Assembly (NCBI GenBank): GCA_002786025.1
Contig: NHNW01000027.1
Span: 433,412 to 497,411, forward strand
Reading direction: 5' to 3'
Origin: Zasmidium citrigriseum
Lineage: Eukaryota; Ascomycota; Dothideomycetes; Mycosphaerellales; Mycosphaerellaceae
DNA: 64,000 nucleotides
The notes below the pieces were generated by a model. That model worked only from the letters and a program-made list of their open reading frames with translations. It had not been told where the DNA came from and did not search any database. Positions 40,597-51,651 of the stretch are shown here, piece by piece (position 1 is the first letter of the stretch; every line of letters begins with the position of its first letter). Made by a program: the position numbers and the translations under genes.

Positions 40597-42245
40597 TAAG
40601 TAAAGTTCGTATCGTGCAGTCGTAAAGCGTCAAAGGTATATCGCACATGGGCAGCCAGCGCCCACGCTGTAGTTTGTCTGTTTGTTCTGGTCGAGGTGAG
40701 GTCGTACATCATGAATTGTGCACGAGCAAGGAGACGGAGTTCCCCATGGCCCATCAGCGCAGTGGTTCGGTAAGGCGTCAGATGAGCGCACTTTTTTCCG
40801 CGAGTTTGGGTTGCTGCTCGGGTGCAGCGAGATCGGCGGTTAAGGTAGGGAGCGATATTGGACGAGCGGGAGAGGACAGGGAGGCGAAGCGTGCCGCAGC
40901 GTGAAGCCACAGATCCGAGCCAGGAAGTGCATTTGGGGCATGGTGGAGCTTGCGTGGACTACTCGAGACGAGTAAAGTCCGAGAGGCAGCTCATCTCCTC
41001 TTCATCTCATTCCTTTCCTCAAGTGAGCGCGCCTTCGGAACGACAGGATCAACGCATGCTGTGGTCGGTGAAGGTGAAAATCACCTGATTGAAGGTGAAC
41101 CTGGGGAGGGTCAGATGAGCCATCGATGGCAAGTCTGTCCGTACGCTGATGTCGTCAGAAAGAGTTGTGAAACCTGCCAAATGAGATCTTTGGCAACATC
41201 CTAGAATGCCATCGGGCGCTGAAGCTCGCTTGTGCTGCACAGCGAGTCTCCTTCAGCCTCAACTTGAGAACGCCACCAGCCGCGCACTTCGGATCGCATG
41301 CATCGCACAGTCGAAGTGAGATACTTACTGGTCAATATCGCTCAGCCAGTCTGCTTTTGATGCTTCAGCATCTTCTTGGGAGTGAGCATGCTCTCCTGCT
41401 GCCCACATGCGATCCGACGTCCACATGGCAGGCATGTTTCGAAGATCATTTGCTCGTGAAGAGAGGAGCACAGGCCGGCGGCGTCTGCAGACTCTACCAG
41501 GTAGGTGCGCAAGTTTCGATAGTCTATCGACAACAGAGAAGGTGAATGGTCGATCTTGATGGAAGAGATGGAGACGCAAGTGGATCCAGCAAGGATGGCT
41601 CGAGCAGGTGAGGTCGGGATGTGCCGGGAGAGTCTTGGCACCAGGGGACAACATCAACGTCGCGCCTTCTTGATCAACAACAACATCCATCTCGGAGGAA
41701 CATCAACGATCGAAGAAGCGCGTCCAAACACGTTTGGGTGTGTCAGGCTGGGCACAGGAACGAGAAGCTGAGCGACATCAGCCTTCCGCTGTCGCGCATC
41801 CCGCCATGCCCACGTCAACGATCGACAGGCTAACATGGACACTGCATATCCGCCTCACCACGCGACAGCCTTGGCCACTCCTCTGGAATTGCCAGCTCCA
41901 TCAAGTTCCCACATGGCCGCCAGGACCGGCACCGCGCACGTGCACTCCCAATTCGACCCTGAACCCTTTCTGTCCCGTCCCTGATGCAAAAGTGCTTTAG
42001 CCGGTGCAGCGCTTTGCCCGATGTCGTTGCAACGCCGCACGACTTTTGATGAAGGGTGATTCGACTGCGGCAAAAGGTAGGCGCTCTGAAACCCTTGCTT
42101 GGAGGTGTTCTTCGATTTTTCTCGCGCTGTTCTTCCTTATCGAACCATTTCTTTTCGGTGGACGGCGTTCTATCTCTACTTCTGACGTCTCTGCTTCTCG
42201 CGGTGGCAAGGGACCAGTGCTCTCGCTTCCAAGCCTTTGGAAGCC
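40597..42245. other. Divergent 1.65 kb intergenic region
   Basis: It lies between the rhodopsin-type gene and the permease gene. Small frames on both strands (for example 41325-41690 minus) show no domain or splice logic. No repeat or RNA gene recognised. Confidence 0.45.
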
Positions 42246-44191
42246 ATGGCGACCTCTTTCGAAGCGTCTCAGCCCAAGGGTGCTCCCGAGCAGGTCCAGA
42301 CCAGGTTTGAGGAGCCTATTGACTATGATGACGACGGCTTCGAGTTGTCTGAGTATGCGGTCAAGAAGAAATGGCAGGGCACGCAGGCCGACCGAAGGGA
42401 GATGTCTGCTTTGGGAAGGGTGCAGCAGTTACGGGTCAGTCCATCTACATCGTCGTTGGTTGAATGCCACTGACAGTCACTACAGCGAAACTTCAACTTT
42501 CTCTCGATCGTTGGTCTCGGGTGCACATTGATTGCAACATGGGAAGTCCTTTTGACCACAATCACGTCGGTTCTTACCAATGGTGGCACGGCTGGTGTGA
42601 TCTGGGGATTTGTTGTGGTGGTCTTTGGTTTTGCTTTCGTCTACATGTCGATCGCTGAGATGACGAGCAGTAAGTCATTCTCTCCCACAGTAACATTAGG
42701 ACCTGAAAGAGCAGCCCCGTGCTCTCATATCTGCTTTCCCTCTATGATCGTCTAGACATCAATTCGTTGGGACGGAGATTGTCTTACCATCTGAGATGCA
42801 TCTGTTCTTTACTAACGTCAGTCTTTAGTGGCGCCGACCTCTGGCGGGCAGTACGTCGTCAAATGCTTGCCGCAGTTCTGAGGCAACGTGAAACTGACTC
42901 CTCGACAGATATCACTGGGTGTCTGAGTTTGCTCCCCAGCCTGCACAGAAGTTTCTGTCCTACATAGTAGGATGGCTCTGCTTTACAGGCTGGCAGTGCG
43001 CGATCACCACCATCACCTTCCTCGCTGGAACCATCATCCAAGGCCTGATTGTACTTAACAACCCTGGATACGTCTTTCAGAACTGGCACGGAACACTTCT
43101 CGTCATCGCCGTCGCAGCCTTCGCTATCATCTTTAACACGGTTCTGGCCAAACGCTTGCCACTTGTGGAAGGATTGCTACTCGTTTTGCACGTCCTTGGC
43201 TTGTTCGCGATCATCATCACACTCTGGGTACTTGCTCCGACCGCCAATGCCAAGGATGTATTCACGGTTTTCACGAATGCCGGCGGCTGGAACACGGAGG
43301 GCACAAGCTTCATGGTGGGACTTCTTAGCCCAATTGGCTCGATGATCGGCTTCGACTGCGCCGTCCACATGAGCGAGGAAGTGAAAGATGCTGGCCGCAC
43401 AGTGCCGAAAGCGATGCTCTGGTCTGCAGCCTTCAACGCCTGCATTGGATTTGTGATGGCCGTCACCATGTGTTTCGTCCTTGGCGACGTGGACTCAATC
43501 CTAGAGTCGGCGACTGGCTACCCCTTTATTGAGGTTTTCTATAACGTTACCCGGTCCTACGCCGGAGCCTCGGTCCTGACGGTCATCGTAATCCTCACCC
43601 TATGCGCTTCAGCCATCGCTGAGGTTGCCACGGCTTCAAGACAGCTGTGGTCCTTTGCCCGAGACCGAGGGATGCCTGGCCATCGATGGCTCTCGCACAT
43701 CACGCCCGGTTGGAACATTCCACTAAACGCTGTTCTGGTCAGCTTGCTGGTCACCAGCTTGCTGTCTCTGATCAACATCGGCTCGACGGCCGCGTTGAAC
43801 GCCATCTTGGCTCTGACGATTGTCAGCCTGCTAACTTCCTACATCATTGTCATTGCGCTGGTTCTACTCAAGCGGATCCGAGGCCAGCCACTGCCTCACC
43901 GAAGATGGAGTCTTGGAAGAGCCGGCATGGCCATCAACATTATTGCATTGGCTTTCCTATTGGCCATCTACTTCTTCATGTTCTTCCCGGCTACAACGCC
44001 CACGACTGCGGAAGGCATGAATTGGGCAGCGGTGCGTATCGTGTCCTGTGTTGAGATGTTTACTGATATTCTTCTAGGTTATGTTCGCCGGCATCATGAC
44101 TATTGCAACGGTCTACTATTTCGTTCAAGGGCACAAGGAGTACGTGCCGCCCGTATCTCTAGTCAAGAGGGAGGAGTATCAGTATCAATAA
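42246..44191 (+). CDS. APC-superfamily amino acid/choline-type permease, five exons with a 22-nt microexon
   Basis: Exons 42246-42434, 42486-42669, 42829-42850, 42909-44031 and 44078-44191 encode 543 residues. The fungal amino acid/choline/GABA transporter pattern is clear: LRRNFNFLSIVGLGCTLIATWE, then AEMTSMAPTSGGQYHWVSEFAP, which is assembled from three exons including the 22-base exon 42829-42850. PQPAQKFLSYIVGWLCFTGWQ, GFDCAVHMSEEVKDAGRTVPKAM, SRQLWSFARDRGMPGHRW and LNAILALTIVSLLTSYII follow. Twelve helices are expected, with a cytosolic N-terminus of about 60 residues. The intron before the microexon is 159 bp, about three times the local norm. An in-frame ATG 9 bases upstream (42237) is also possible. 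Substrate cannot be fixed from sequence. Confidence 0.93.
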
Positions 44192-44668
44192 GCATCAATG
44201 CATATCGCAGACGGAGAGTTCCCGCGGACTTTGCTGCTCTTTTCAATCACTCATCGGAATTTCCTTCAAGAGGCAAACGAACTTCGTCAATTCGGCACTA
44301 AGATGCTATATTTACTGGGTCTGGCCCAAATCTGGCCAATCACATGCACTTAGGGCAGGTCTGAGCTCACTCGTGAACCACCTCGACTGCTACGCGAAGG
44401 ATGAAACTATTGACTCTTACGACAGGCCTGCCTAGAGGAAGCCTGCAGCCGCGTACCACTCGACGAAGGCAAGGCGATTACTGATGAAACTGCAGTGGAG
44501 TGGGCGCAGCACATTGGCTTTTGTGCCTGTGCCGCTGCAAGGTGCGGACTCTTCTTAAGGTGAGCTCAGCTCGCTCCCGCGTGGTCTTGTTCTCCTCTCT
44601 CTTTGTTGTCTTTGGAGCATCTCATCTACCTGGACAGACTATTGGAGAGCAGTGAAAGCAGATTCGAC
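44192..44668. other. Intergenic
   Basis: 3' flank of the permease gene and leader of the next gene. An in-frame ATG at 44603 would extend the next protein by 22 residues. No separate gene seen. Confidence 0.5.
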
Positions 44669-45934
44669 ATGGTGGCCGATCACAAAAGCTCTGCGGCGGC
44701 GCTGCCAGCCTCACGACCAGGAACGAACAGCCGCTATCGCGACGACCCCGATGCGGTCTCGATGCATACGACACGCAGCGACTACGAATATGACGACGTC
44801 CCCGAACTTCCTTCCTACGATGAGAGTGTTTCAGGGGAATCCGCAGCACGGTCGAGCGAACACCCCAACGAAGCCCCGCCGCAAGATGAATACCAAGTCA
44901 TCACCCAGCCAGCTCACAACTGGACAGGACGCAATAAAGGTGTCTCGCCGAGTAAAGCAGTAGGAGCGGAGACCAGTATACGGATGGACGAACAATTGCT
45001 CTACCCCGGGAAGCTGTACGAGTACATCACAGGCTATCTCAACTACGTGCCCCCACAGCCATGCGTGCGAATCCAAGGTTGGCACTGGGAGACGAGGAAG
45101 AAGGACAACAAGAAAGAGCAAGAACGCGTATACGACTTCGACATTGTCTTGAATATGCAGGCATATCTTTCACGGCGGACAAGCGGAGAGCAGAGCTTCT
45201 GGGAACCGACCATTGCGTCCAACGGCGACAAGCGGCATCGTGGGACGGTTTTCAAAGTCCGCGCTCCAGGCTACAAACAAGACATCGAAGTCGGGAATGA
45301 AGAAGCCCCGGACCTCATGGCCTGGTGTAAGGACTTCTGCGAACCCAAAAGCGCCCTCGGGGTCTTTCGTATTTCTCGCAACGTCTCCGGTCTCGACACG
45401 GAGCAGATCAAAGACTCCATCGTTCCCCTCGTCCGCTCCACCCACTACCGCGGCCACATCGACATAACCTTCCCAACCGGCAACAAAAACGTAGACATCT
45501 ACACGCCCCACTGGGCCAACTCCGCCCGTCTCTCCTGGGTCCGCTGGCTCTTCTACCTCTCCTTCCTCTGGCTCATCACCTGGCCCATCCTCTTCTTCCT
45601 CACAAAATGGTGGACCGTCTACACCATCGACTGGCGCTTCTCCCTCCTCGAACCAGACCAGCACACAAAAATCTACAGCACAATAAGCGAAGGGGCCTGG
45701 GTCCAGAAGCATGCGAATCTTATTCGGAGTTTGGTGCTGGATAAGTTTCATGGCGATGGAACGGATATGCCGGTCAATGTGGATGTTGAGGCGCAGATGA
45801 GGAGGGCGAGTGGGGATGTGAGAACAGGGAATCGCAATGTCGATGCGGCGGTCAGTTTTATTCAGGGGAGTGTTGGGGCTTGGAATGCGCTTAATGGGAG
45901 AGATTCGGGGAACGGGTGGGGTGCGGATTCGTGA
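44669..45934 (+). CDS. Hypothetical single-helix membrane protein, conserved fungal type
   Basis: Single exon, 421 residues from Met at 44669 (443 from an upstream ATG at 44603). The N-terminal 120 residues are disordered and Ser/Asp-rich (SYDESVSGESAARS). The middle is a folded region with repeated aromatic and charged motifs: LYEYITGYLNYVPPQP, IQGWHWETRKKDNKK, GDKRHRGTVFKVRAPGYKQDIE and THYRGHIDITFPTGNKNVDIYTPHW. A strongly hydrophobic segment with many Trp/Leu/Phe (LFYLSFLWLITWPILFFLT, about residue 315) is a membrane helix or hairpin. The C-terminus is Asn/Gly-rich. I do not recognise a named family or give a function. The reading frame is long and clean, and the aromatic-rich blocks look conserved. 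Confidence 0.75.
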   Translation: MVADHKSSAAALPASRPGTNSRYRDDPDAVSMHTTRSDYEYDDVPELPSYDESVSGESAARSSEHPNEAPPQDEYQVITQPAHNWTGRNKGVSPSKAVGAETSIRMDEQLLYPGKLYEYITGYLNYVPPQPCVRIQGWHWETRKKDNKKEQERVYDFDIVLNMQAYLSRRTSGEQSFWEPTIASNGDKRHRGTVFKVRAPGYKQDIEVGNEEAPDLMAWCKDFCEPKSALGVFRISRNVSGLDTEQIKDSIVPLVRSTHYRGHIDITFPTGNKNVDIYTPHWANSARLSWVRWLFYLSFLWLITWPILFFLTKWWTVYTIDWRFSLLEPDQHTKIYSTISEGAWVQKHANLIRSLVLDKFHGDGTDMPVNVDVEAQMRRASGDVRTGNRNVDAAVSFIQGSVGAWNALNGRDSGNGWGADS

Positions 45935-46139
45935 AGATCTCTGACGACAGAAGGAGATGAGGATTACGGGACTCAGGGGATGTGCCCACGGCATATGTGA
46001 GGATGGGGTTCTGTAAGATGGCACCGGTGCGTTGAAATGAGAGTGATGACTTTTGTAAACTGATGTACCACGGTTCAGATTAAGAGCAGCCCAGAGTGAA
46101 GAGCAAGAACAGTACCACGTCCGGCATCCTTCATACTCA

Positions 46140-46595
46140 TCACAACTTCGCCGCCCTCCTCTTCTCTCGTTCCGCAAGAACCCTGCTCCTCTCCTCCTTC
46201 TCCCCAGCCCCCGCCCCAGCCATAGCCTCCGGGGGATCCAACCCATCAATCCTCCACAACTTCGTCGGCGCCTCAACAACCGCATACTCCAACCGCACCC
46301 CCTTATCAATCGTATAAGGCCTCATGATCTCATCCGCAGCATCCTTGAACCTGCGGGCTTCCTCATCGCTCACATTGTTCGCGGCGGCGTGGATTATGTC
46401 GATCCCGACTGCTGGACCGGCAGGGTGCCCGCCGTGGTAGAAGTGCGAGGGTTTGAAGGGGGAGAAGGCGACGCCGACGTACCAGGCTGGGAGGCCGAGC
46501 TTTACGAAGAGGTTTGTGATTGCGGTGGCGATTTCGTTGCGTTCGGAGGGGGAGGTGAAGAGGGTGGGGTGGTGGGCGATGCGCCAGAAGGGCAT
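46140..46595 (-). CDS. Tautomerase-superfamily protein (oxalocrotonate tautomerase-like)
   Basis: Single exon, 151 residues from Met at 46595. I chose this start because the second residue is Pro (MPFWRIAHHP). In this superfamily the catalytic base is the N-terminal proline exposed after Met removal. An upstream in-frame Met at 46655 would bury it. ERNEIATAITNLFVKLGLPAWYVGVAFSPF is the beta-alpha-beta core. HGGHPAGPAVGIDIIHAAANN carries the second strand with conserved His. The C-terminal 25 residues are charged (EKEERSRVLAEREKRRAAKL). It fits the fungal cis-CaaD-like group that isomerises or dehalogenates small acids; substrate unknown. It is convergent with the membrane protein gene, 205 bp away. 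Confidence 0.85.
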   Translation of the reverse strand: MPFWRIAHHPTLFTSPSERNEIATAITNLFVKLGLPAWYVGVAFSPFKPSHFYHGGHPAGPAVGIDIIHAAANNVSDEEARRFKDAADEIMRPYTIDKGVRLEYAVVEAPTKLWRIDGLDPPEAMAGAGAGEKEERSRVLAEREKRRAAKL

Positions 46596-47015
46596 CGTTG
46601 CGGTTTGAGATTTGATGGGAATCTGAAGGTCGCTGTAGTAAGATCTGCAAGTCAATGGTATGTCCTTAGACGACTTTTGTATTCCTGGTGTTTTGGCTGA
46701 TTAGTGATACCAGAGAGCGGATGGCACAGCCTTGTGTGCGGTGCCCCCTGGTCTTACGGACGAGTACTAGGAACAATGTGTTGGCCATTGGAGCATTCGT
46801 TCAAGACGCTTTGGACTGTGCTTTGCCTAGAGGTTCTCGCTCGTGGCGAGGCATTGGCAGTCGGATGTTCCTAGGACTGGTCCCCCGGTGCGAGGGGTTT
46901 CCCAGATAAATCGAGGTTGAGCAGACGAACGAGACAGTCAAAAGACACTCAACGAAAGTTTCTGAAAGGGAGATAACTCACGCCTGTTGCTCTGACTGTC
47001 TTTGGGTGACCTTTC
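46596..47015. other. Intergenic, divergent
   Basis: Lies between the tautomerase and BTB genes. A 73-residue frame (46688-46909) has no features. No gene called. Confidence 0.45.
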
Positions 47016-47928
47016 ATGCCGACCTATCAGTCGGGGAAGCGTCATCGTCATGGGGCAGTTTCGTACCAGGATCTCGTTGAAGCTTTCCCGCCTGGAGCTC
47101 CTGCCATCTCAGCCATCAAGCAGGTACATTTAGCAACAGGAACCGGGATCTCTCAGCACGACGCCACGCTAATTGACGTGATGGACTCTACTGGAGTACT
47201 GCTGAGTGGTGACGAGCCCGCCGCGAAACGGATCAAGTATGTCGTCTCCTGCTCTTGATGTCTTCGAATCCCCGACTGACATCAATGCGAGACTAGAAGA
47301 CCAACACGATGAAGACACCATCACGGTCATCGTAGGTCTAGAAGAGACCGAATGGCGTCTCTCGAGAGCAAAGATCACATCAGCATCAGCCTTCTTCCGA
47401 GCCGCCTGCTCGTCCACCTGGCGCGAGAACCTCTCCAACACGATCCGTCTCCCGGAAGAATGCCCCAACGCATTTCAAATCTTCGTGTCATGGGCCTACG
47501 AGCAAACCCTCCGGATGGAAAACAAGTCGGCGACGAAATTCCGTCCCAGCTACCGCGACATGGCGCTCGTGTGGAGCCTGGCCGACTTCCTCCAATGCGA
47601 TGGTCTCTGCAACGCCATTATCGACCGGTACTTGCTGCATTTTGATCAAGAACTCGATGAGTACATGAACGCTTCCGCCCTGGCTTGGCTCTGGACTGTG
47701 ACGCCGTCTGGGTCGGCGATTCAGCGCATGTTGGTGGATGTTCATGTGGCGATAATCTCTCCAGGACACTTTGAGCGGCATGTGGAGGAGTTGCCGAAGG
47801 AGCTTCTGGTGAAGGCGGCCGGGAAGTGGTTTTCGAAGAAGAAGAAAAGCAGCAAGGATTTTGGACCGGGGCTGGGGCAGAGGTGTCGGTATCATATGCA
47901 TGTGAAGGGGCAGAGACGATGTCGATGA
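47016..47928 (+). CDS. BTB/POZ-domain protein, two exons
   Basis: Exons 47016-47236 and 47292-47928 give 285 residues. The 55 bp intron (GTATGT...CTGAC...GCGAG) joins AAKRIK to LEDQHDEDTITVIVG. Without splicing the BTB part could start at an internal ATG (47206), so that start is an alternative. The BTB core is TITVIVGLEETEWRLSRAKITSASAFFRAAC, then WRENLSNTIRLPEECPNAFQIFVSWAYEQTL, with the usual fungal pattern in which the domain is followed by a helical bundle (MALVWSLADFLQCDGLCNAIIDR). The C-terminus is basic (KKKKSSKDF). BTB proteins often act as dimerising adaptors, for example to cullin-3; the partner is not evident. Confidence 0.85.
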
Positions 47929-48708
47929 TTAAAGATCTCTGCCTGAAGGGAGACCTCCTGCTACGGTGTCTCGAGAAATTCCGTTTTGGACACGGAATAG
48001 CTCGCCGTCGGCCTGGGGAGAAGGCTGCGGTCCCTGGTCTGTCTGCGAGCGGCACGAGGCAGCCACCTGGCGGCACATACTCTTGGAACTTTGTTTGCAC
48101 ATTGAAACGCTTGAGCTGTCGATTCGGGAAGCCTTGCAAAGTATTGGTGAAGTAGGGAATGCTGTATGAGAAACGTTGTCAGATGCAGCACTGACAGATC
48201 AGACCACACGATTCTTTCGGAAGGAAGTCTTCTGCAACGGGCTATCAAGCAAAGCAATGTCTTCAATCGAGACTCGATATGGGGTTCTAAACTCTCCTTG
48301 CAGCTTGCGGTCGACCTCGACATAGCTCGCATTCCCAATCAAGCTTTCTGCACCTCACCTGGTATCGACAAGGATCGACAATCTCTCGACGGCAGCTTAT
48401 CGCCAACAGCACATGGCCGTACAGCATGCTGGAAGTTAGCACGATGAACCTCGAGGTACACTTGGACATGTCGCCGCCCAGCATTTGTCTCCATCACGGG
48501 CTTCCCCTCTTTGATCAATGTCGTCACTGAATATAGTGTTCGACAAGATCGCCCAGACATTTATCTCGCCGACGGCCACGCATTGATAGGGCAACAACAG
48601 GGACCGCAGGATCGTTCTGGCTGATATGACTATCGAGATACACAACATACATCTCCTTGACCTGATCCCAGATGCCTTCTCCTCTTCTCCGCCTTCAATC
48701 TCTCCACA
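47929..48708. other. Intergenic, 780 bp
   Basis: No gene supported. Short frames on both strands lack features. The 60 bases before the next ATG are pyrimidine-rich. Confidence 0.45.
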
Positions 48709-50187
48709 ATGTCGACAACGACGGACGAAAAGAAAGACAATACCATCTCCTGCTCGCCTTCCGATTCTCCAGGCCACGCAGACGTCGACTCTGGGACCAT
48801 CGAGGCACTGAAGCAAGATTCCACTCAACCAGAACATGAAGTCTTCAGCGGCACCGGCGAGAACCAAATCAACTTCCGCACAGTCGGCTGGGTCCGCGCC
48901 TCAATGTTCCTCATGAAACAGACCTTCGCCACCGGCGTCCTCTCCATGCCGTCCGCAATGTACTTCCTCGGAGGCGTCGCCTCGCCTATCTTCATCATCT
49001 GGTGGGGAGTAGTCAACACGTACTCAGCGTACATCCAGGGCCATTTCAAGCTCGCCCATCCCAAGATGCACACCATCATTGATGGAGCGGAGATCTCGGT
49101 GCATCATCTCAGCGGAAGTAAACGCTGGGCAAAGACGGCCAAGTTCATCGCTGAGGTTTTGTACCTATTCGCATGGCTATTGTGTATTGGACTGGCCGTG
49201 ATTGCCATTGGCACGGCGTTGAATGCGATTACCAGCCATGGGACTTGTACGGTGGCGTTTAACGTGATTGCCATGTTCGTGTCGACTGCGGCCGGGAGTA
49301 TTCGCAAGATCCATGGACTGGGCATCATCCTTTGGATCGGGTTCGTCTCTGCTCTGGCATCAGTCCTCATGGTCGTCATTGGCGTCGCTATCCGTTCTCG
49401 ACCGGCTTACGCCCCAAAGACCGGTCCGTACGAACTTGGCTTCCAGGCCGCTGCACCAGCTGGAACAACTCTTGCCCAGGCTTGGGCCGGGAGCATCGCC
49501 ATCTACGCCTCCTCGGCGAACACAGCTGGCTATGTCCCTGTCATGAGCGAGATGCGACGACCGCAAGATTTCTTCCGAGCCTTGTACGTCTCATCAGCTT
49601 TCGTTAACTCCGCCTACCTCTCGCTCGCCATGATCATCTACGCATACGCCGGCCAATGGGTCACAAGTCCATCTCTAGGAACCGCAGGTCCTACCATCAA
49701 GTTGGCTGCATATGCAGTGGCTCTGCCAGGTTTGATCGCCGTGGGAATGATCTGCGTACACATCCCGGCCAAGACGCTCTTCGTCCGTGTCCTACGAAAC
49801 ACACACCACTTGACCGAGAACACCAAAACCCACTGGGCGGTCTGGATCGCATGCACAATCACCTGCGGCTTCGTTGGCTGGCTCTTAGCCGTCGCAATCC
49901 CGTTCTACACCAGCCTTGTCAGCCTGATCGGATCGCTGGGCTTCGGGCCTCTCGGTGTTGTGCTGCCGCCGATCTTGTGGTTCTCGCTCCACATCGAGTA
50001 TTGGAGGGGCTCTTTCAAGCAGCAGGCTTTGTGGTGGCTGCATATCGGCATGCTAGTGATGGGTTTGTTCCTCTCGATTGGAGGCACGTATGCCAATATT
50101 TCGAATATTGTGGATCAGTTCAGGGCTGGCAAGGTTGGGTCTGCGTTCTCATGTGCGGATAATAGTGCTACTGTTGTTGGTGGATAG
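48709..50187 (+). CDS. AAAP-family amino acid transporter (neutral amino acid permease MTR-like)
   Basis: Single exon, 492 residues. A cytosolic N-terminus of about 50 residues precedes about eleven helices. Landmarks are INFRTVGWVRASMFLMKQTFATGVLSMPSA (typical first helix of the Aa_trans family), WWGVVNTYSAYIQGHFKLAHP, SVHHLSGSKRWAKTAKFIAEVLYLFAWLLCIG, IHGLGIILWIGFVSALASV, YASSANTAGYVPVMSEMRRPQDF and the final IGSLGFGPLGVVLPPILWF. It resembles the Neurospora Mtr neutral/aromatic amino acid transporter. The substrate is inferred from that resemblance. It is convergent with the aspartic protease gene, with only 86 bp between their stops. Confidence 0.92.
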   Translation: MSTTTDEKKDNTISCSPSDSPGHADVDSGTIEALKQDSTQPEHEVFSGTGENQINFRTVGWVRASMFLMKQTFATGVLSMPSAMYFLGGVASPIFIIWWGVVNTYSAYIQGHFKLAHPKMHTIIDGAEISVHHLSGSKRWAKTAKFIAEVLYLFAWLLCIGLAVIAIGTALNAITSHGTCTVAFNVIAMFVSTAAGSIRKIHGLGIILWIGFVSALASVLMVVIGVAIRSRPAYAPKTGPYELGFQAAAPAGTTLAQAWAGSIAIYASSANTAGYVPVMSEMRRPQDFFRALYVSSAFVNSAYLSLAMIIYAYAGQWVTSPSLGTAGPTIKLAAYAVALPGLIAVGMICVHIPAKTLFVRVLRNTHHLTENTKTHWAVWIACTITCGFVGWLLAVAIPFYTSLVSLIGSLGFGPLGVVLPPILWFSLHIEYWRGSFKQQALWWLHIGMLVMGLFLSIGGTYANISNIVDQFRAGKVGSAFSCADNSATVVGG

Positions 50188-50273
50188 GATCATGGCTATG
50201 AGTCCGGTGTCAACTCAGCTTTCAAATTGTTGATGGCTGACCATGTTCTCAACCCGCTGCCTCGATCTTATCA

Positions 50274-51651
50274 CTACAGGCCCAAACAAAGCAGAAGTCC
50301 AACTAAACTCATCCCAGTGACTGCCATTTCATCCAATGTCGCTGCACACGCAGAAGGCGTCGCCATCGATCCCGCCGTGGACGAACTCATCGCACCAATC
50401 GTCATCGTCGAAGCCGCCGTTGAACTCGATGCCATCCCCGACGAACCATCGACATTCTTATTCGCAAACCCAACCCTCTTCCCTCCCCAATCAAAGACAA
50501 CAAAAAAATGCTCAATAAAGAACATCCCCCAAAGCGAAGGCCCCTCTCCCGTCCCAATCTGCATCTTCTGCGTACACATCTTCCCCCCATCAAAAGACGG
50601 CTCCTTGAGCTGCGTACTCGAAATTTTCCCCCTGAAATCCCCAATGCCGAATACGAAATCCGGCAAAGTCGACGAACAGGGAAAGACGAATGTCTGTCGG
50701 CTTTCGTTGTAAGATGCTCCGTCGACTTGGGAGAAGTATTTATCTGCGACAGGGCGAGGGATCCCGCCGCCGCCGGAACCAGTGTCTACTGTTGTCGTGA
50801 AGTTGCCCGTGGGGATGAAAGTTCCGTTTGCGAGTTGTTGGCCAGTGATCTGGATTTGCCATTCGCCAGTGCCGTTGATTACGGGGGCGTAGCCAATAGA
50901 GCCGGTGTATTTTGAGGTGTCGATGAAGCCGAAGTCCCAGGTGCCGTTGGAGGTAGTAGTATTGAAGTTTACGGCGAAGAGTTGTTCTGGTACGTGTTAG
51001 TCGTTGATGTCTTGACGGCCGTTTGGGATAGGAGTCTACCTTTCAGGTTTGGCATCACTCTTTGCAACCAAGTCGGCAGCCTGGTCGGTTTGGTCGTCTG
51101 TCCGCCAAGATCGATATTGAGTCCGAGATTGCCTGACCTCGGACTGAAGTTCTCGCTCTGGTTGTGATTGTTCGACGTCTGTGTTTCGATATCCATATCC
51201 GATATTGTCAGATCTCCAATGGTGACGACGTCCTGGATCACAACTCCAGTGGAATCCACGTTGCCAGCATAGCCCAGCGAGTAAGTATAGCCATCTCGTT
51301 GACTCGCCGTTGACGACGCGTTCGGGTTGTATTTGGGCGCATGATGCGGCTGCTTTTCTTCAGGGACAAGCGTCGAGGCTACGGCGAAGCCTGGTGCGCC
51401 GGTATCTCCAAGGAAGAGAAATGATTGCGGCGGAGTTCCTATTGATACGGGGATGTACCAACTGTTACAAGGTCAGAAACAGAGAAGAGAATTCGACTCT
51501 CAATCCCTTACTCGCTTGATACGTTGACGCTACTGGTTCCGTCACTAGCATCTCGTCGTTGAATCGCTTCCAGCGAGAATGTGTTCCCTGGAGCAGCGAG
51601 TGCTTGGGAGAATGCACAGCTCAAGAGCAATGTGGAAAAGGCTGGATGCAT
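50274..51651 (-). CDS. Secreted, probably GPI-anchored, pepsin-like aspartic protease, three exons
   Basis: Minus-strand exons 51651-51512, 51461-51040 and 50986-50274 encode 424 residues. The signal peptide is MHPAFSTLLLSCAFSQALAA. The first catalytic motif is FLFLGDTGAPGFAVAS, reached across the first intron (WYIPVSIGTPPQS). The second is FTTTVDTGSGGGGIP. Both Asp-Thr-Gly triads are present, but the first has DTGAPG instead of the common DTGSSx-W. Many N-x-S/T sites occur. The C-terminus has a Ser/Thr/Ala-rich stalk and a hydrophobic tail (GMSLVGLLLCLGL), the layout of a GPI-anchored yapsin-like or A1-family enzyme. A pair of cysteines (FPCSS...KMCTQ) probably forms the usual disulfide. It would cut protein at acid pH at the cell surface. 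Confidence 0.88.
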
